The notes under the pieces are model-generated. The model saw only the letters and a program-made list of their open reading frames with translations, ran no database searches and had not been told where the DNA came from. A stretch of DNA of 64,000 nt from Pantoea sp. A4 (GTDB taxonomy: Bacteria; Pseudomonadota; Gammaproteobacteria; Enterobacterales; Enterobacteriaceae), in assembly GCF_000295955.2 (NCBI RefSeq), contig NZ_ALXE01000019.1, forward strand, positions 418,856 to 482,855, in the 5' to 3' direction. Below are positions 55,955-64,000 of the stretch, in pieces. Made by a program: the position numbers and the translations under genes. The first letter of the stretch is position 1. Each line of letters begins with the position of its first letter.

Positions 55955-56569
55955 ATGGCCTGGACAATTTTGACCTACTTTGGTGACAGCATGTTGCTGA
56001 TCCCCACGGCGGTAATCATTGCACTTATTCTGCCGTGGAAAAGTGATAATCGTCGCACTGTATGGTATTGGCTGATCGCTTTTGGTCTTGCAGGGCTGAT
56101 CGTCAGTGTCTCTAAAATCCTGTTTATGGGCTTTGGTATCGGCAGCGCACGCTTCGATTTCACAGGCTTCAGTGGCCACAGCGCCATGTCTTCAACGCTG
56201 TGGCCAGTGATGCTCTGGCTGCTTTCTGGCCGCTTTTCTCCCGCCTGGCGGCGGGTGGCGATTGGCATCGGCTACCTCATCCCGATCATGGTGGGCTATT
56301 CTCGCCTGGTCATTCATGCTCATTCGCTGAGTGAAGTGGTGACCGGGCTAACGCTTGGCTTTACGCTCAGCACCGCCTTTTTGGTTTCGCAGCGTCGTAC
56401 TTCGCTCAAAGGCTTTAGCTGGCCACAGGTCGCCGCTGCGGTATTAGTCCCGGTGATACTGATCAGCCATGGCAGAGTCGCGACAACGCAGGAATTTCTG
56501 GCACAGCTCTCGGCAAAAATTGCCGGACTGGAGAAACCCTTTACGCGCGCCGATCTCCACCAGCAGTAG
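55955..56569 (+). CDS. PAP2-family membrane phosphatase
   Basis: 204 residues with about six hydrophobic segments. GFSGHSAMSSTLWPVM is PAP2 motif 2 and GYSRLVIHAHSLSEVVTGL motif 3, with Glu where Asp is usual. Motif 1 (K-x6-R-P) is poorly preserved: KILFMGFGIGSARFDFTG. It may dephosphorylate a lipid carrier or phospholipid at the periplasmic face. AAGGAG four bases before ATG 55955 fixes the start; it is divergent from udk. Confidence 0.85.
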   Translation: MAWTILTYFGDSMLLIPTAVIIALILPWKSDNRRTVWYWLIAFGLAGLIVSVSKILFMGFGIGSARFDFTGFSGHSAMSSTLWPVMLWLLSGRFSPAWRRVAIGIGYLIPIMVGYSRLVIHAHSLSEVVTGLTLGFTLSTAFLVSQRRTSLKGFSWPQVAAAVLVPVILISHGRVATTQEFLAQLSAKIAGLEKPFTRADLHQQ

Positions 56570-56740
56570 AAAAATCACCCCTCCTGGTTACCCGGTAGAC
56601 AAATTGCGGCTTCTACCGGGTGCCTGAGGCACTTCCTCATCGCCCATTTCCCCCCTGTGCCCCTCCCCTGTTGCTGCGCTTGCCTGTTGCCGCGCCCTGA
56701 GTTAAAGTCGCCCCCTTTTTTTTAGCACACAGGGGTCATG

Positions 56741-58093
56741 ATGAAGGCAGGATTCGATTACGGTACCGCAAACTGCGCTATTGCCGTTATGCAGGCGGGC
56801 ACGCCGCAGTTACTGGCACTGGAGAATGGTCAGCGCTTACTGCCCTCAATGATTGCCGCCCCAACGCGCGAAGCCATCAGTGAATGGCTGTGGCGTCATC
56901 ACAAAGTTGAGACGCCAGATGCAGAAGGTAAAGCGCTGCTGCAACGCGCTATGCGCTTCAACCGCGAAGAAGACATTGACGTTAACGCTAACAGCGTCCT
57001 GTTTGGTAACGGCGCACTGCAACACTATATGGTTGATCCGGAAGATGTGTGGTTCGTGAAATCACCAAAATCGTTCCTGGGGGCTACCGGCCTGAAGCCG
57101 CAGCAGATTGCACTGTTTGAAGATCTGGTCTGCGCCATGATGTTACACATCCGTCAGCAGGCAGAAACGCAGCTCGACCAACCGATTATCCAGACCGTGA
57201 TCGGTCGCCCGGTGAACTTCCAGGGCCCAGGTGGCGAAGAGGCTAACCAGCAGGCACAGGGGATTTTGTTACGTGCTGCGCAACGTGCAGGTTTCCGCGA
57301 CGTGGAGTTCCAGTTTGAACCGGTTGCCGCCGGGCTGGAATTTGAAGCGACATTGCGTAAAGAAACGCGCGTGCTGGTAGTGGACATTGGCGGGGGAACC
57401 ACCGACTGCTCGCTGCTGCTGATGGGGCCCGAGTGGTGTAATAAAGCCGATCGTCGCGATAGCCTGCTGGGCCACAGTGGCTGCCGCGTCGGCGGGAACG
57501 ATCTGGATATTATGCTCGCCTTTAAAACACTGATGCCGCTGCTGGGCCTCGGTGGTAAGACGCAAAAAGGCACTGCCCTGCCTGCCTTGCCTTGGTGGAA
57601 TGCGGTCGCAATCAACGATGTTCCGGCGCAAAGTGACTTCTACTCTGCGGCCTGCGGTAAGCTGCTGCGTGATCTGATCCGTGATGCCGAACAGGGCGAT
57701 ATGGTTTCCCGCCTGCTGAAAGTATGGCAACAGAAACTGAGCTATCGTCTGGTGCGTGCGGCAGAAGAGAGCAAAATTGCGCTGTCAGAGCGGAGTGACA
57801 CCATCGCTGAGTTGAAATTCGTTGCGGATGCGCTGGAAACACCGGTCAGTGGTGTGATGCTGGAAGAGGCCATCGCCCAGCCGTTAGAACGTATTTTGCA
57901 GCAGGTTGAACAGGCGCTGAGCAGCAGTTCAGTTCGCCCGGATGTCATCTACCTCACGGGAGGAAGCGCCCGATCGCCAGTCCTGCGAGCCGCGTTACAA
58001 CAAGCGCTGCCAGATACGCCAATTGCCAGCGGAGATGATTTTGCCTCCGTAACGGCAGGTCTGGCACGTTGGGCGGAGACGATTTTCGCCTGA
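56741..58093 (+). CDS. yegD: Hsp70-family chaperone-like protein YegD
   Basis: 450 residues, the E. coli YegD length. Actin/Hsp70 ATPase fold: AGFDYGTANCAIAVMQAGTP (phosphate 1), FVKSPKSFLGATGLKPQQ, VLVVDIGGGTTDCSLLLMGP (phosphate 2), IYLTGGSARSPVLRAAL (adenosine). There is no separate substrate-binding domain as in DnaK, so it is ATPase-only. ATG 56741 has AGGGG at five bases; ATG 56738 is the alternative. Function unclear. Confidence 0.94.
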   Translation: MKAGFDYGTANCAIAVMQAGTPQLLALENGQRLLPSMIAAPTREAISEWLWRHHKVETPDAEGKALLQRAMRFNREEDIDVNANSVLFGNGALQHYMVDPEDVWFVKSPKSFLGATGLKPQQIALFEDLVCAMMLHIRQQAETQLDQPIIQTVIGRPVNFQGPGGEEANQQAQGILLRAAQRAGFRDVEFQFEPVAAGLEFEATLRKETRVLVVDIGGGTTDCSLLLMGPEWCNKADRRDSLLGHSGCRVGGNDLDIMLAFKTLMPLLGLGGKTQKGTALPALPWWNAVAINDVPAQSDFYSAACGKLLRDLIRDAEQGDMVSRLLKVWQQKLSYRLVRAAEESKIALSERSDTIAELKFVADALETPVSGVMLEEAIAQPLERILQQVEQALSSSSVRPDVIYLTGGSARSPVLRAALQQALPDTPIASGDDFASVTAGLARWAETIFA

Positions 58094-58104
58094 TATAGTG
58101 CTAA

Positions 58105-58133
58105 AACAGCAGCGGCCCCGCAGGGCCGCTGTT
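58105..58133. terminator. Bidirectional terminator between yegD and oprB-type porin
   Basis: Stem with core 58111-58118/58123-58130 and a four-base loop, extendable by the AAC/GTT flanks, in the 43-base gap between convergent genes. AAAA on the left and TTGAATC on the right give modest tails. Confidence 0.75.
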
Positions 58134-58136
58134 GAA

Positions 58137-59483
58137 TCAAAATGCGATATTGGCCGAAATACCACCTACAAAGGCATCTTTCACCTGGCTTACCGCACCC
58201 GGTGCCGTGATGTACTGCAGGTTAGGACGGATCGCCAACCATTTAGTCAGCTCAGCGTTGTAATACACTTCATAGTTGTACTCAGAACCACTCTGAATCG
58301 GCAAATAGGTCGGGCTGTTATAGTCCGTTTCACCGTTATAGGCATTCTGTTGACGTAACGCAGTCGTGTAAGCGCTGTTAACGTGAATACGCGCTGCACC
58401 AATACCGATCTCATCATCTGGACGTGCATCAAACGGCCCACGCCAGGTCAGAGCAAGTGACTGGTAGTTGTCGGTTTTCGATGTTTTATGATCGTTCATG
58501 ACCGCCTGCACACGGATCCCCAGGCCGCGTTTCGCATCCCCGCCCTGCGCAGTTAGCTGTTGTTGTAACAACACATAACCACCGTAGGCGTGAGCTTCAT
58601 TCTGATACGCCCCATTACGCCAGCTACCGTAATCGCTGCCGTTGGTTGAGGAGTAGTAGTAGCCGATACGGTAGTTACCCGGCAGATTCTCTGGCCCGAA
58701 GGTCGGTGTCCAGCCCAGTTCAACCGGAACCAGATTACCAACGGTATTAGAAGTATCCAGACGGAAGCCATCACCGCGATCGTAGTTAGCCGGATTCTGG
58801 TTGTAGAAGCCCACCTGGAAGAAGACTTCAGGCGTCAGATTGAGCTTGATTCGACCGCCCCACTGGGAAATCGGCCAGTTATACCAACGGTCGCCACGCC
58901 AGTTACCGGCCTGGCCACCACCGAATGCCAGGTTCTGGAACAGGTTGCCGTCGTTGAGGTTATCAAAATCTTCGCCCACGGTGACGCGACCGGCTTTCAC
59001 ATCAACCACATCATCAAACAGGCCTTTACGCAGCCAGAACTGGGTTAAACGCCAGGTCTGCCCACGACCATACACTTCCTGCACGGAAGAGAGGGTTCCT
59101 GCACGGCGATCGCCGAGTTGATCCGAGAGGTTCTGCCCATCACGGTTCGTGATGGTCATCTGGAACTCTGTATCCTGCCAGTTCAGCAGTTTTTGCAGGT
59201 CAAAATTGGCACCAAAGGCGAACTGGTCACTGTAGCGCATGGTGGTGCTGCTGTGCGCACCACCGCTGAAGTTAGCGGCGCTTTCCATCGTGTAGTTGAC
59301 ATCAAATTTGATGCCGTTGTCCGCTAACTGCGTTCGGGAACCACCCCAGTCACCAAACATATAGGGAGAGTCGTAGCTGAAGGCATCTGCAGCGGCGGCA
59401 GAGCCACTCAACATGGCAAACATCAGAGTGCCGGTCGCGATGCGACTCAGCGGGAAGCTATGCACTGCTCTTTTCTTGTTCAT
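58137..59483 (-). CDS. OprB-family carbohydrate-selective porin
   Basis: 448 residues. Signal peptide MNKKRAVHSFPLSRIATGTL...AAAA-DAF, then MFGDWGGSRTQLADNGIKFD, the diagnostic OprB opening. VKAGRVTVGEDFDNLNDGNL, PISQWGGRIKLNLTPEVFFQ and a terminal aromatic residue (NIAF) fit a beta-barrel outer-membrane protein. It admits sugars, classically glucose. No sugar transporter genes adjoin it. The minus-strand promoter should lie in the 59484-59700 region with the operator candidate at 59603. Confidence 0.92.
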   Translation of the reverse strand: MNKKRAVHSFPLSRIATGTLMFAMLSGSAAAADAFSYDSPYMFGDWGGSRTQLADNGIKFDVNYTMESAANFSGGAHSSTTMRYSDQFAFGANFDLQKLLNWQDTEFQMTITNRDGQNLSDQLGDRRAGTLSSVQEVYGRGQTWRLTQFWLRKGLFDDVVDVKAGRVTVGEDFDNLNDGNLFQNLAFGGGQAGNWRGDRWYNWPISQWGGRIKLNLTPEVFFQVGFYNQNPANYDRGDGFRLDTSNTVGNLVPVELGWTPTFGPENLPGNYRIGYYYSSTNGSDYGSWRNGAYQNEAHAYGGYVLLQQQLTAQGGDAKRGLGIRVQAVMNDHKTSKTDNYQSLALTWRGPFDARPDDEIGIGAARIHVNSAYTTALRQQNAYNGETDYNSPTYLPIQSGSEYNYEVYYNAELTKWLAIRPNLQYITAPGAVSQVKDAFVGGISANIAF

Positions 59484-60068
59484 GATGATTATTCTTATAA
59501 AGTTAACGGGAATGACACGCAGAGCTTAGTGCTGGAGTTCAATCCGTTTTTATAAAAATGTGCGCTTAAATACGCTAACTATCAGTTTTTTCGTACATTT
59601 GTGAGAACGCTCTCCGAATGAAAAGTTTTGTCAATTTTTTAGCACAAAACGTCACGCAGTTTCCAGAAGGGTAAAACGAGGTGTGCAGGTTTATATTCTG
59701 CTACAGGCCATTTTATGTTCTGAAGCAGACCTAAAGTCGTAAACGGTGGGTGGATGACCAGATAATGCACTGTATATCTGGATAAATTTATCACTCTTTA
59801 CAAAAAAAGCGCGCTGCCTCAGGGACAAATTTTTCTGCTTCCCCCGGCGCCTTTTCACGGGTTTGCGACATATCCAGTCGCCTTTTTTCCCTTTCCGGGA
59901 TTAATCGCTATGACCCGGTTACAGCGATCCTCCTCTCCACCGCATTACGGGCCGAATCTTACCCCGGGCCTGGTTGACAGCCCGGCCGGATTTTGTGAAG
60001 GTTTGCCGCGTTTTGCTTCCGGGGCCGCCCGCAGAAGCACGGATTAGCGGCTGAATAAGGAGATTCAC
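59484..60068. other. Divergent intergenic region between the porin and rhs genes
   Basis: Holds the porin promoter on the minus strand, the LacI-type operator candidate (59603-59614) and an inverted repeat ATCGCT/AGCGAT at 59904-59928. From about 59930 the sequence becomes as GC-rich as the rhs gene. AAGGAG at 60057-60062 serves the rhs start. No EagR-type chaperone gene is present. Confidence 0.6.
59603..59614. promoter_or_regulatory. LacI/GalR-type operator candidate for the porin gene
   Basis: GAGAACGCTCTC, an inverted repeat around a central CG, has the architecture of LacI-family operators. It lies about 120 bases upstream of the porin start in an AT-rich region. Confidence 0.4.
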
Positions 60069-63000
60069 ATGGGAGAAGCGGCGCGCGTTGGCGACCCGAT
60101 CGGACATTCTTACGCCCTCGCCGGCATGATAGCCGGCACCGTGGTGGGCGGCCTGCTGGCCGCCGCCGGTTCGTATGCCGCCGGGGCCCTGTTTGCCGCC
60201 GGCCTCGCCACCTCCTGCCTCGGCGTGGGACTGCTGGTCATCGGACTCAGCGTGGCCGTGGGCTTCCTCAGCGGCTGGCTGGCGACCGCCGCCCGCGATG
60301 CCCTCGCCGGGGTCGGGGAGAGCAGCTTCTCCCAGTGCGGCACCCTGCTCACCGGCTCCCACAACGTCTTTATCAACGGCAAGCCCGCCGCCCTCGCCAC
60401 CTTCAGCCGTGCCGCCTGCAGCCAGGACGGCCCCTGCATGCAGGTGGCCCAGGGCGCCTCGAACGTCTTCGTCAACGGCTTCCCGCTGGCGCGCAGCGGC
60501 GACAAAACCAACTGCGGGGCCACCATCCTCTCCGGCTCGCCCAACGTGATTATCGGCGGCGGTACCGTCACCACCCTGCCCATAAAGCCCGAGGTGCCCG
60601 AGTGGGTCGGCCAGGTGTCGGACCTGACGCTGCTGTTCGCCGGGCTGCTCAACTTCTCCGGCGGCCTGCGCGCGCCCGGTGCCGTGATGAAGCTGGCGGA
60701 GAAGCTCAGCAAGCTGCGCGGCGTGCGCAAGATTGGCCGGGTGCTCTGCCGCCTCGGCGTGCTGATGACCGCCAACGCCGCCGCCGGGATTATCCTGCGC
60801 CCGGTGGATATCATTACCGGCCAGAAGTTTCTCAGCGGCGACGACGAGCTGGACTTCGTGCTGCCCGCGCGCCTGCCGCTGACCTGGCAGCGCAGCTGGC
60901 ACAGCGCCAACCCCACCGAAGGCGTGCTCGGCCGGGGCTGGAGCCTCGAGAGTGAAAGCCACATCGCGCGCTATGAGAACGGCGTGGCGTGGTACACCCC
61001 CACCGGCGAGTACGTGGCCTTTCCGCTGCCCCCGGTGGGCTGCAAAACCTGGTCTGAGGCGGAGAAGTGCTGGCTGATGCAGCACGCCGACGGCAGCCTC
61101 GAAATCTTCGACACCGGCGAAATCCGCTACCACTACGCGCCGCTGCCGGAGCACGGCGTGGCCCGCCTGACGCGCATCAGCGACATCGCCGGGAACGCCA
61201 CCCTGTTTTACTACGACGCCCGCGGCCTGCTGAGCGAAGCCGTGGACGGCGCGGGGCAGTTTATCCGCTGCCACTACCACACCGGAGACAGCGGGGCCAC
61301 CCGCCTGAGCCGCGTGGTGCTGCTGCGCCCCGGCGAGCCGGACCTCCCCCTGGTGCACTACGACTACGACCCGCAGGACCGGCTTATCCGCGTGCAGAAC
61401 CGCGCCGGGGAGACGGTGCGCCGCTTCGGCTGGGACGACGACGGCCTGATGGCCTGGCACGAGGACGCCTCCGGCCTGCGCAGCGACTACACCTGGCAGG
61501 ACATCGACGGCCTGCCGCGCGTCACCGGCTACCGCGGCAGCGACGGCGAGTGGGCCAGGCTGGGCTATGACTTTGCGGGCGGACGCCGCAGCGTCCAGCG
61601 CGACGGCGGGCAGAACGCCCGGTGGGTGCTGGACGACGACGAGCAGGTGGCGCAGCTGTGGGACTATGACGGCCGCCGCTACACCCTGACGTGGGCGCGC
61701 GGCGAGCCGGTGTCTGTCCGCCTGCCCTCCGGGGCGGCCTGGCACAGCGAGTGGGACCGCTACGGCCGCCTGCTGAAGGAGACCGACCCGGACGGCCACG
61801 CCACCGAATACCAGTACTCGCGCAACAGCGGCCAGCTGTTCGGGGTGAAGCGCCCCGACGGCAGCCAGCACCTGCAGCACTGGGATACCCTGGGCCGCCT
61901 TACCCGCCGCACCGACGCGCGCGGTAACCACACCGACTACCACTACGACGACGAGGAAGAGAGCCTGCCGGCGCGCATCACCGATGCCCTCGGCGGCGAG
62001 GCGCAACTGGTCTGGAACCGCCAGGGCCAGCTGACGCAGTACACCGACTGTTCCGGCAGCATCACGCGCTACGACTATGACGCGCTGGGCCAGCTGACGG
62101 CGGTCACGGACGCAGAGGGAAATACCCGGCAGTACCGCTACGACAGCGCCGGACGGCTGGCGCAGCTGCTGCACCCGGACGGCAGCGACGAGCAGTTTGC
62201 GTGGCGGCCCGACGGCCAGCTGAGCCGCCACACCGACCCCGGCGGCAGCGTCACGCTGCGGGAGTACGGTGAATACGGCCAGCTGCGCGCGATAACCGGG
62301 CGCAACGGCATCACCCAGCGCTTTGGCTACGGCGTGCGCGGCCGGCTGGAGTGGCTGGAGAACGGCAACGGCGAGCGCCACCGCTTTGCGTATGACCCGC
62401 TGGGCCGCAAGATGGCCGAGCAGCGCCCGGACGGCCTGACGCTGCACTGGGGGCTGGACGAGGACGGCTGGCCCGCCTCGCGCAAGGAAACCGGCATCAT
62501 GCTGAACGTCACGCCGCCGCGCACGCTGGCGGAGGCGTTCCGCGCGCTGGAGCAGAACCCGCCGGGCAGCGCGGTAGGCGGCGAGAACGCCGACGGCACG
62601 GCGGTCCCCGGCACCGACGGCGGGCCGTACCCGTCCGATGCGGTGTTTGAGCGCCTGCAGCGGCGGCCAGAAAGCCATCAGGGTGGCGGCAGCCAGAACA
62701 GCGCCCCCGCCGCGCTGCCGCGCGCCGACGGCCCGGCACGCCAGCAGCAGATGCGCTACAGCCCGGCCGGTCGCCTGCTTGAGCGCTCGACGTCGCAGGC
62801 GCAGTGGCAGCACGACTACGACAGCTGCGGCCGGCTGGTGCGCCTGACCCGCACCCCGACGGCGCTGGGCCTTGCGGCGGGTATCACCGCCGACGTGGTG
62901 AGCCTGCGCTACGACGCCGACGACAACCCGCTGGCCGAAACCGGCGGGCACGGCGAGGTGCAGTACGCCTGGGACGCGCTGGATAACCTGACGCAGCTGA

Positions 63001-64000
63001 CCCTGCCGCAGGGCGACAGCCTGCGCTGGCTGCACTACGGCTCGGGCCACGTCAGCGCGGTGAAGTTTAACCAGCAGACGGTGAGCGAGTTTACCCGCGA
63101 CCGGATGCACCGCGAGCTGAGCCGCACCCAGGGCGCGCTGACCCAGTGCCGCGCCTGGGACGTGATGGGCCGCCGAAGCTGGCAGGCCAGCGATCTCGCC
63201 GGAGAGACCGACCCGGCCCCGGAGAGCGCGCGCTACTGGCGCACCTTCCGCTACAGCCTGCGCGGGGAAATCAGCGGCAACGATGACGCCTGGCGCGGCA
63301 GCACCCGCTACCAGTACGACACCGCGGGCCGCATGACCAGTGTAATCCCGCACCCGCATATGCGGCCCCAGACCCACCTTCGCTATGACGGGGCGGATAA
63401 CCTGCTCGACGAGACCCCGGTGAGGCTGAGCAGCAAGGACGACGCCCCGCTGCACCACGTCACCGGCAACCGCCTGCGCCACTGGCAGCGCCTGTTTAAC
63501 CGCTATGACCCGTGGGGCAACCTTATCAGCCGCCGCTGCGGCTGGCTGGAGCAGCACTACGAATACGATGACGACAACCGCCTGATACGCGCCCGCGGCA
63601 CCGGCCCGCAGGGCCGCTATCAGGCCGAATACCACTACGACGCGCTGGGGCGGCGCAGCAGCAAAACCGTCACGCGCGAGCAGTCTGCCCCGGAGACCAC
63701 CCGCTTTGTCTGGCAGGGCTGGCGTCTGCTGCAGGAGCAGTTTGCCCCGCACGCGGGCTACGGCGACCGCTGCCGCACCTGGTGCTACGACCCGGACAGC
63801 CCGTGGACGCCGCTGGCCGCGCTGGGCCACACCGGCGGCTACCCGTCGGTGCAGATACAGTATCTGCACTGCGACCTGAACAGCGCCCCGCTGGAGTGCA
63901 CCGACGAGCAGGGCCAGCTGCGCTGGTCCGGCGACTACGCCCCGTTCGGCGAGGTCACCAACCCGGTTATCAACAGCATGCCGATGCTGAAAAATCAGGT
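60069..64000 (+). CDS. PAAR-domain Rhs polymorphic toxin (3' end beyond window)
   Basis: At least 1310 codons, open to the window edge. Residues about 20-75 form hydrophobic helices; a PAAR domain follows at about 78-165 (GTLLTGSHNVFINGKPAA; SNVFVNGFPLARSGDKTNCG; GSPNVIIGGG). The Rhs shell starts near 247 (ITGQKFLSGDDELDFVLPAR) and has many YD repeats such as RYDYDALGQLTAVTDAEGN. Near 1263 the late core motif YLHCDLNSAPLECTDEQGQL appears; the toxin domain should follow the window end. Likely a type VI secretion effector capping the VgrG spike. GC is far above the flanks. AAGGAG precedes ATG 60069. Confidence 0.95.
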   Translation, partial: MGEAARVGDPIGHSYALAGMIAGTVVGGLLAAAGSYAAGALFAAGLATSCLGVGLLVIGLSVAVGFLSGWLATAARDALAGVGESSFSQCGTLLTGSHNVFINGKPAALATFSRAACSQDGPCMQVAQGASNVFVNGFPLARSGDKTNCGATILSGSPNVIIGGGTVTTLPIKPEVPEWVGQVSDLTLLFAGLLNFSGGLRAPGAVMKLAEKLSKLRGVRKIGRVLCRLGVLMTANAAAGIILRPVDIITGQKFLSGDDELDFVLPARLPLTWQRSWHSANPTEGVLGRGWSLESESHIARYENGVAWYTPTGEYVAFPLPPVGCKTWSEAEKCWLMQHADGSLEIFDTGEIRYHYAPLPEHGVARLTRISDIAGNATLFYYDARGLLSEAVDGAGQFIRCHYHTGDSGATRLSRVVLLRPGEPDLPLVHYDYDPQDRLIRVQNRAGETVRRFGWDDDGLMAWHEDASGLRSDYTWQDIDGLPRVTGYRGSDGEWARLGYDFAGGRRSVQRDGGQNARWVLDDDEQVAQLWDYDGRRYTLTWARGEPVSVRLPSGAAWHSEWDRYGRLLKETDPDGHATEYQYSRNSGQLFGVKRPDGSQHLQHWDTLGRLTRRTDARGNHTDYHYDDEEESLPARITDALGGEAQLVWNRQGQLTQYTDCSGSITRYDYDALGQLTAVTDAEGNTRQYRYDSAGRLAQLLHPDGSDEQFAWRPDGQLSRHTDPGGSVTLREYGEYGQLRAITGRNGITQRFGYGVRGRLEWLENGNGERHRFAYDPLGRKMAEQRPDGLTLHWGLDEDGWPASRKETGIMLNVTPPRTLAEAFRALEQNPPGSAVGGENADGTAVPGTDGGPYPSDAVFERLQRRPESHQGGGSQNSAPAALPRADGPARQQQMRYSPAGRLLERSTSQAQWQHDYDSCGRLVRLTRTPTALGLAAGITADVVSLRYDADDNPLAETGGHGEVQYAWDALDNLTQLTLPQGDSLRWLHYGSGHVSAVKFNQQTVSEFTRDRMHRELSRTQGALTQCRAWDVMGRRSWQASDLAGETDPAPESARYWRTFRYSLRGEISGNDDAWRGSTRYQYDTAGRMTSVIPHPHMRPQTHLRYDGADNLLDETPVRLSSKDDAPLHHVTGNRLRHWQRLFNRYDPWGNLISRRCGWLEQHYEYDDDNRLIRARGTGPQGRYQAEYHYDALGRRSSKTVTREQSAPETTRFVWQGWRLLQEQFAPHAGYGDRCRTWCYDPDSPWTPLAALGHTGGYPSVQIQYLHCDLNSAPLECTDEQGQLRWSGDYAPFGEVTNPVINSMPMLKNQ

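Noticed and set aside
60110..60964. 284-codon antisense Ser/Pro-rich frame in rhs
   Set aside because: Low-complexity shadow of the PAAR/Rhs coding sequence.
59919..63869. 1316-codon open frame antisense to rhs
   Set aside because: Caused by high GC and regular codon structure of the Rhs gene; composition is Ala/Val/Gly/Arg-rich without any domain, while the plus strand shows PAAR and YD repeats.

Overview
The window looks like a chromosomal stretch of a plant- or environment-associated Enterobacterales bacterium, most likely Pantoea (or close Erwinia). I infer this from the gene order his operon - gnd - O-antigen locus - galE - galF - amylovoran/stewartan-type exopolysaccharide operon - asmA - dcd - udk - yegD, from the close match of the housekeeping proteins to their E. 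coli counterparts as I remember them, and from the ams-type capsule genes typical of that group. No search could be run, so family calls come from motifs, lengths and gene order.

Layout. 0-1.6 kb: putP, the Na+/proline symporter. 1.66-8.0 kb: a lower-pathway module for aromatic meta-cleavage products (galD, galC, galB and an unassigned dehydrogenase, all minus), a divergent LysR-type regulator with two HTH domains, and an aromatic-acid MFS importer. No ring-cleavage dioxygenase is present. 8.1-10.1 kb: a SerC-like aminotransferase and a yeeZ-like epimerase. 10.15-17.46 kb: the complete his operon hisGDCBHAFI with promoter, hisL leader peptide (six consecutive His codons) and attenuator terminator. 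17.6-20.2 kb: yeaK, an orphan amino-acid-binding protein and an AstE/AspA-type zinc hydrolase.

20.2-34.0 kb: surface polysaccharide region, part 1. Two AT-rich GT2 genes with C-terminal coiled coils lie beyond gnd. After gnd comes wzm-wzt-wbbM-glf-wbbN-wbbO, the same six genes in the same order as the Klebsiella D-galactan I O-antigen operon, preceded by a JUMPstart/ops element. galE and galF follow and supply UDP-galactose-type precursors. 34.3-51.6 kb: part 2, a Wzx/Wzy-type exopolysaccharide operon amsG-H-I-A-C-[SGNH hydrolase-acyltransferase]-B-E-D-F-J-K-L on the minus strand, with its own JUMPstart and a probable RcsAB box in a leader of several hundred bases. The SGNH-acyltransferase pair between amsC and amsB is the most distinctive local variation and predicts acyl decoration of the polymer.

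52.5-59.5 kb: asmA, dcd, udk, a PAP2-family membrane phosphatase, yegD (Hsp70-like) and an OprB-type carbohydrate porin with a LacI-type operator candidate. 60.07-64.0 kb: the start of a GC-rich PAAR-Rhs protein, a probable type VI secretion polymorphic toxin, cut by the window edge before its toxin domain.

The central theme is the cell surface. Two export systems (ABC-type galactan, Wzy-type EPS) plausibly share galE/galF sugar-nucleotide supply and RfaH-dependent antitermination at two JUMPstart sites, while RcsAB would act only on the EPS operon. I saw no tRNA, rRNA, insertion sequence, integrase, attachment site or CRISPR array.
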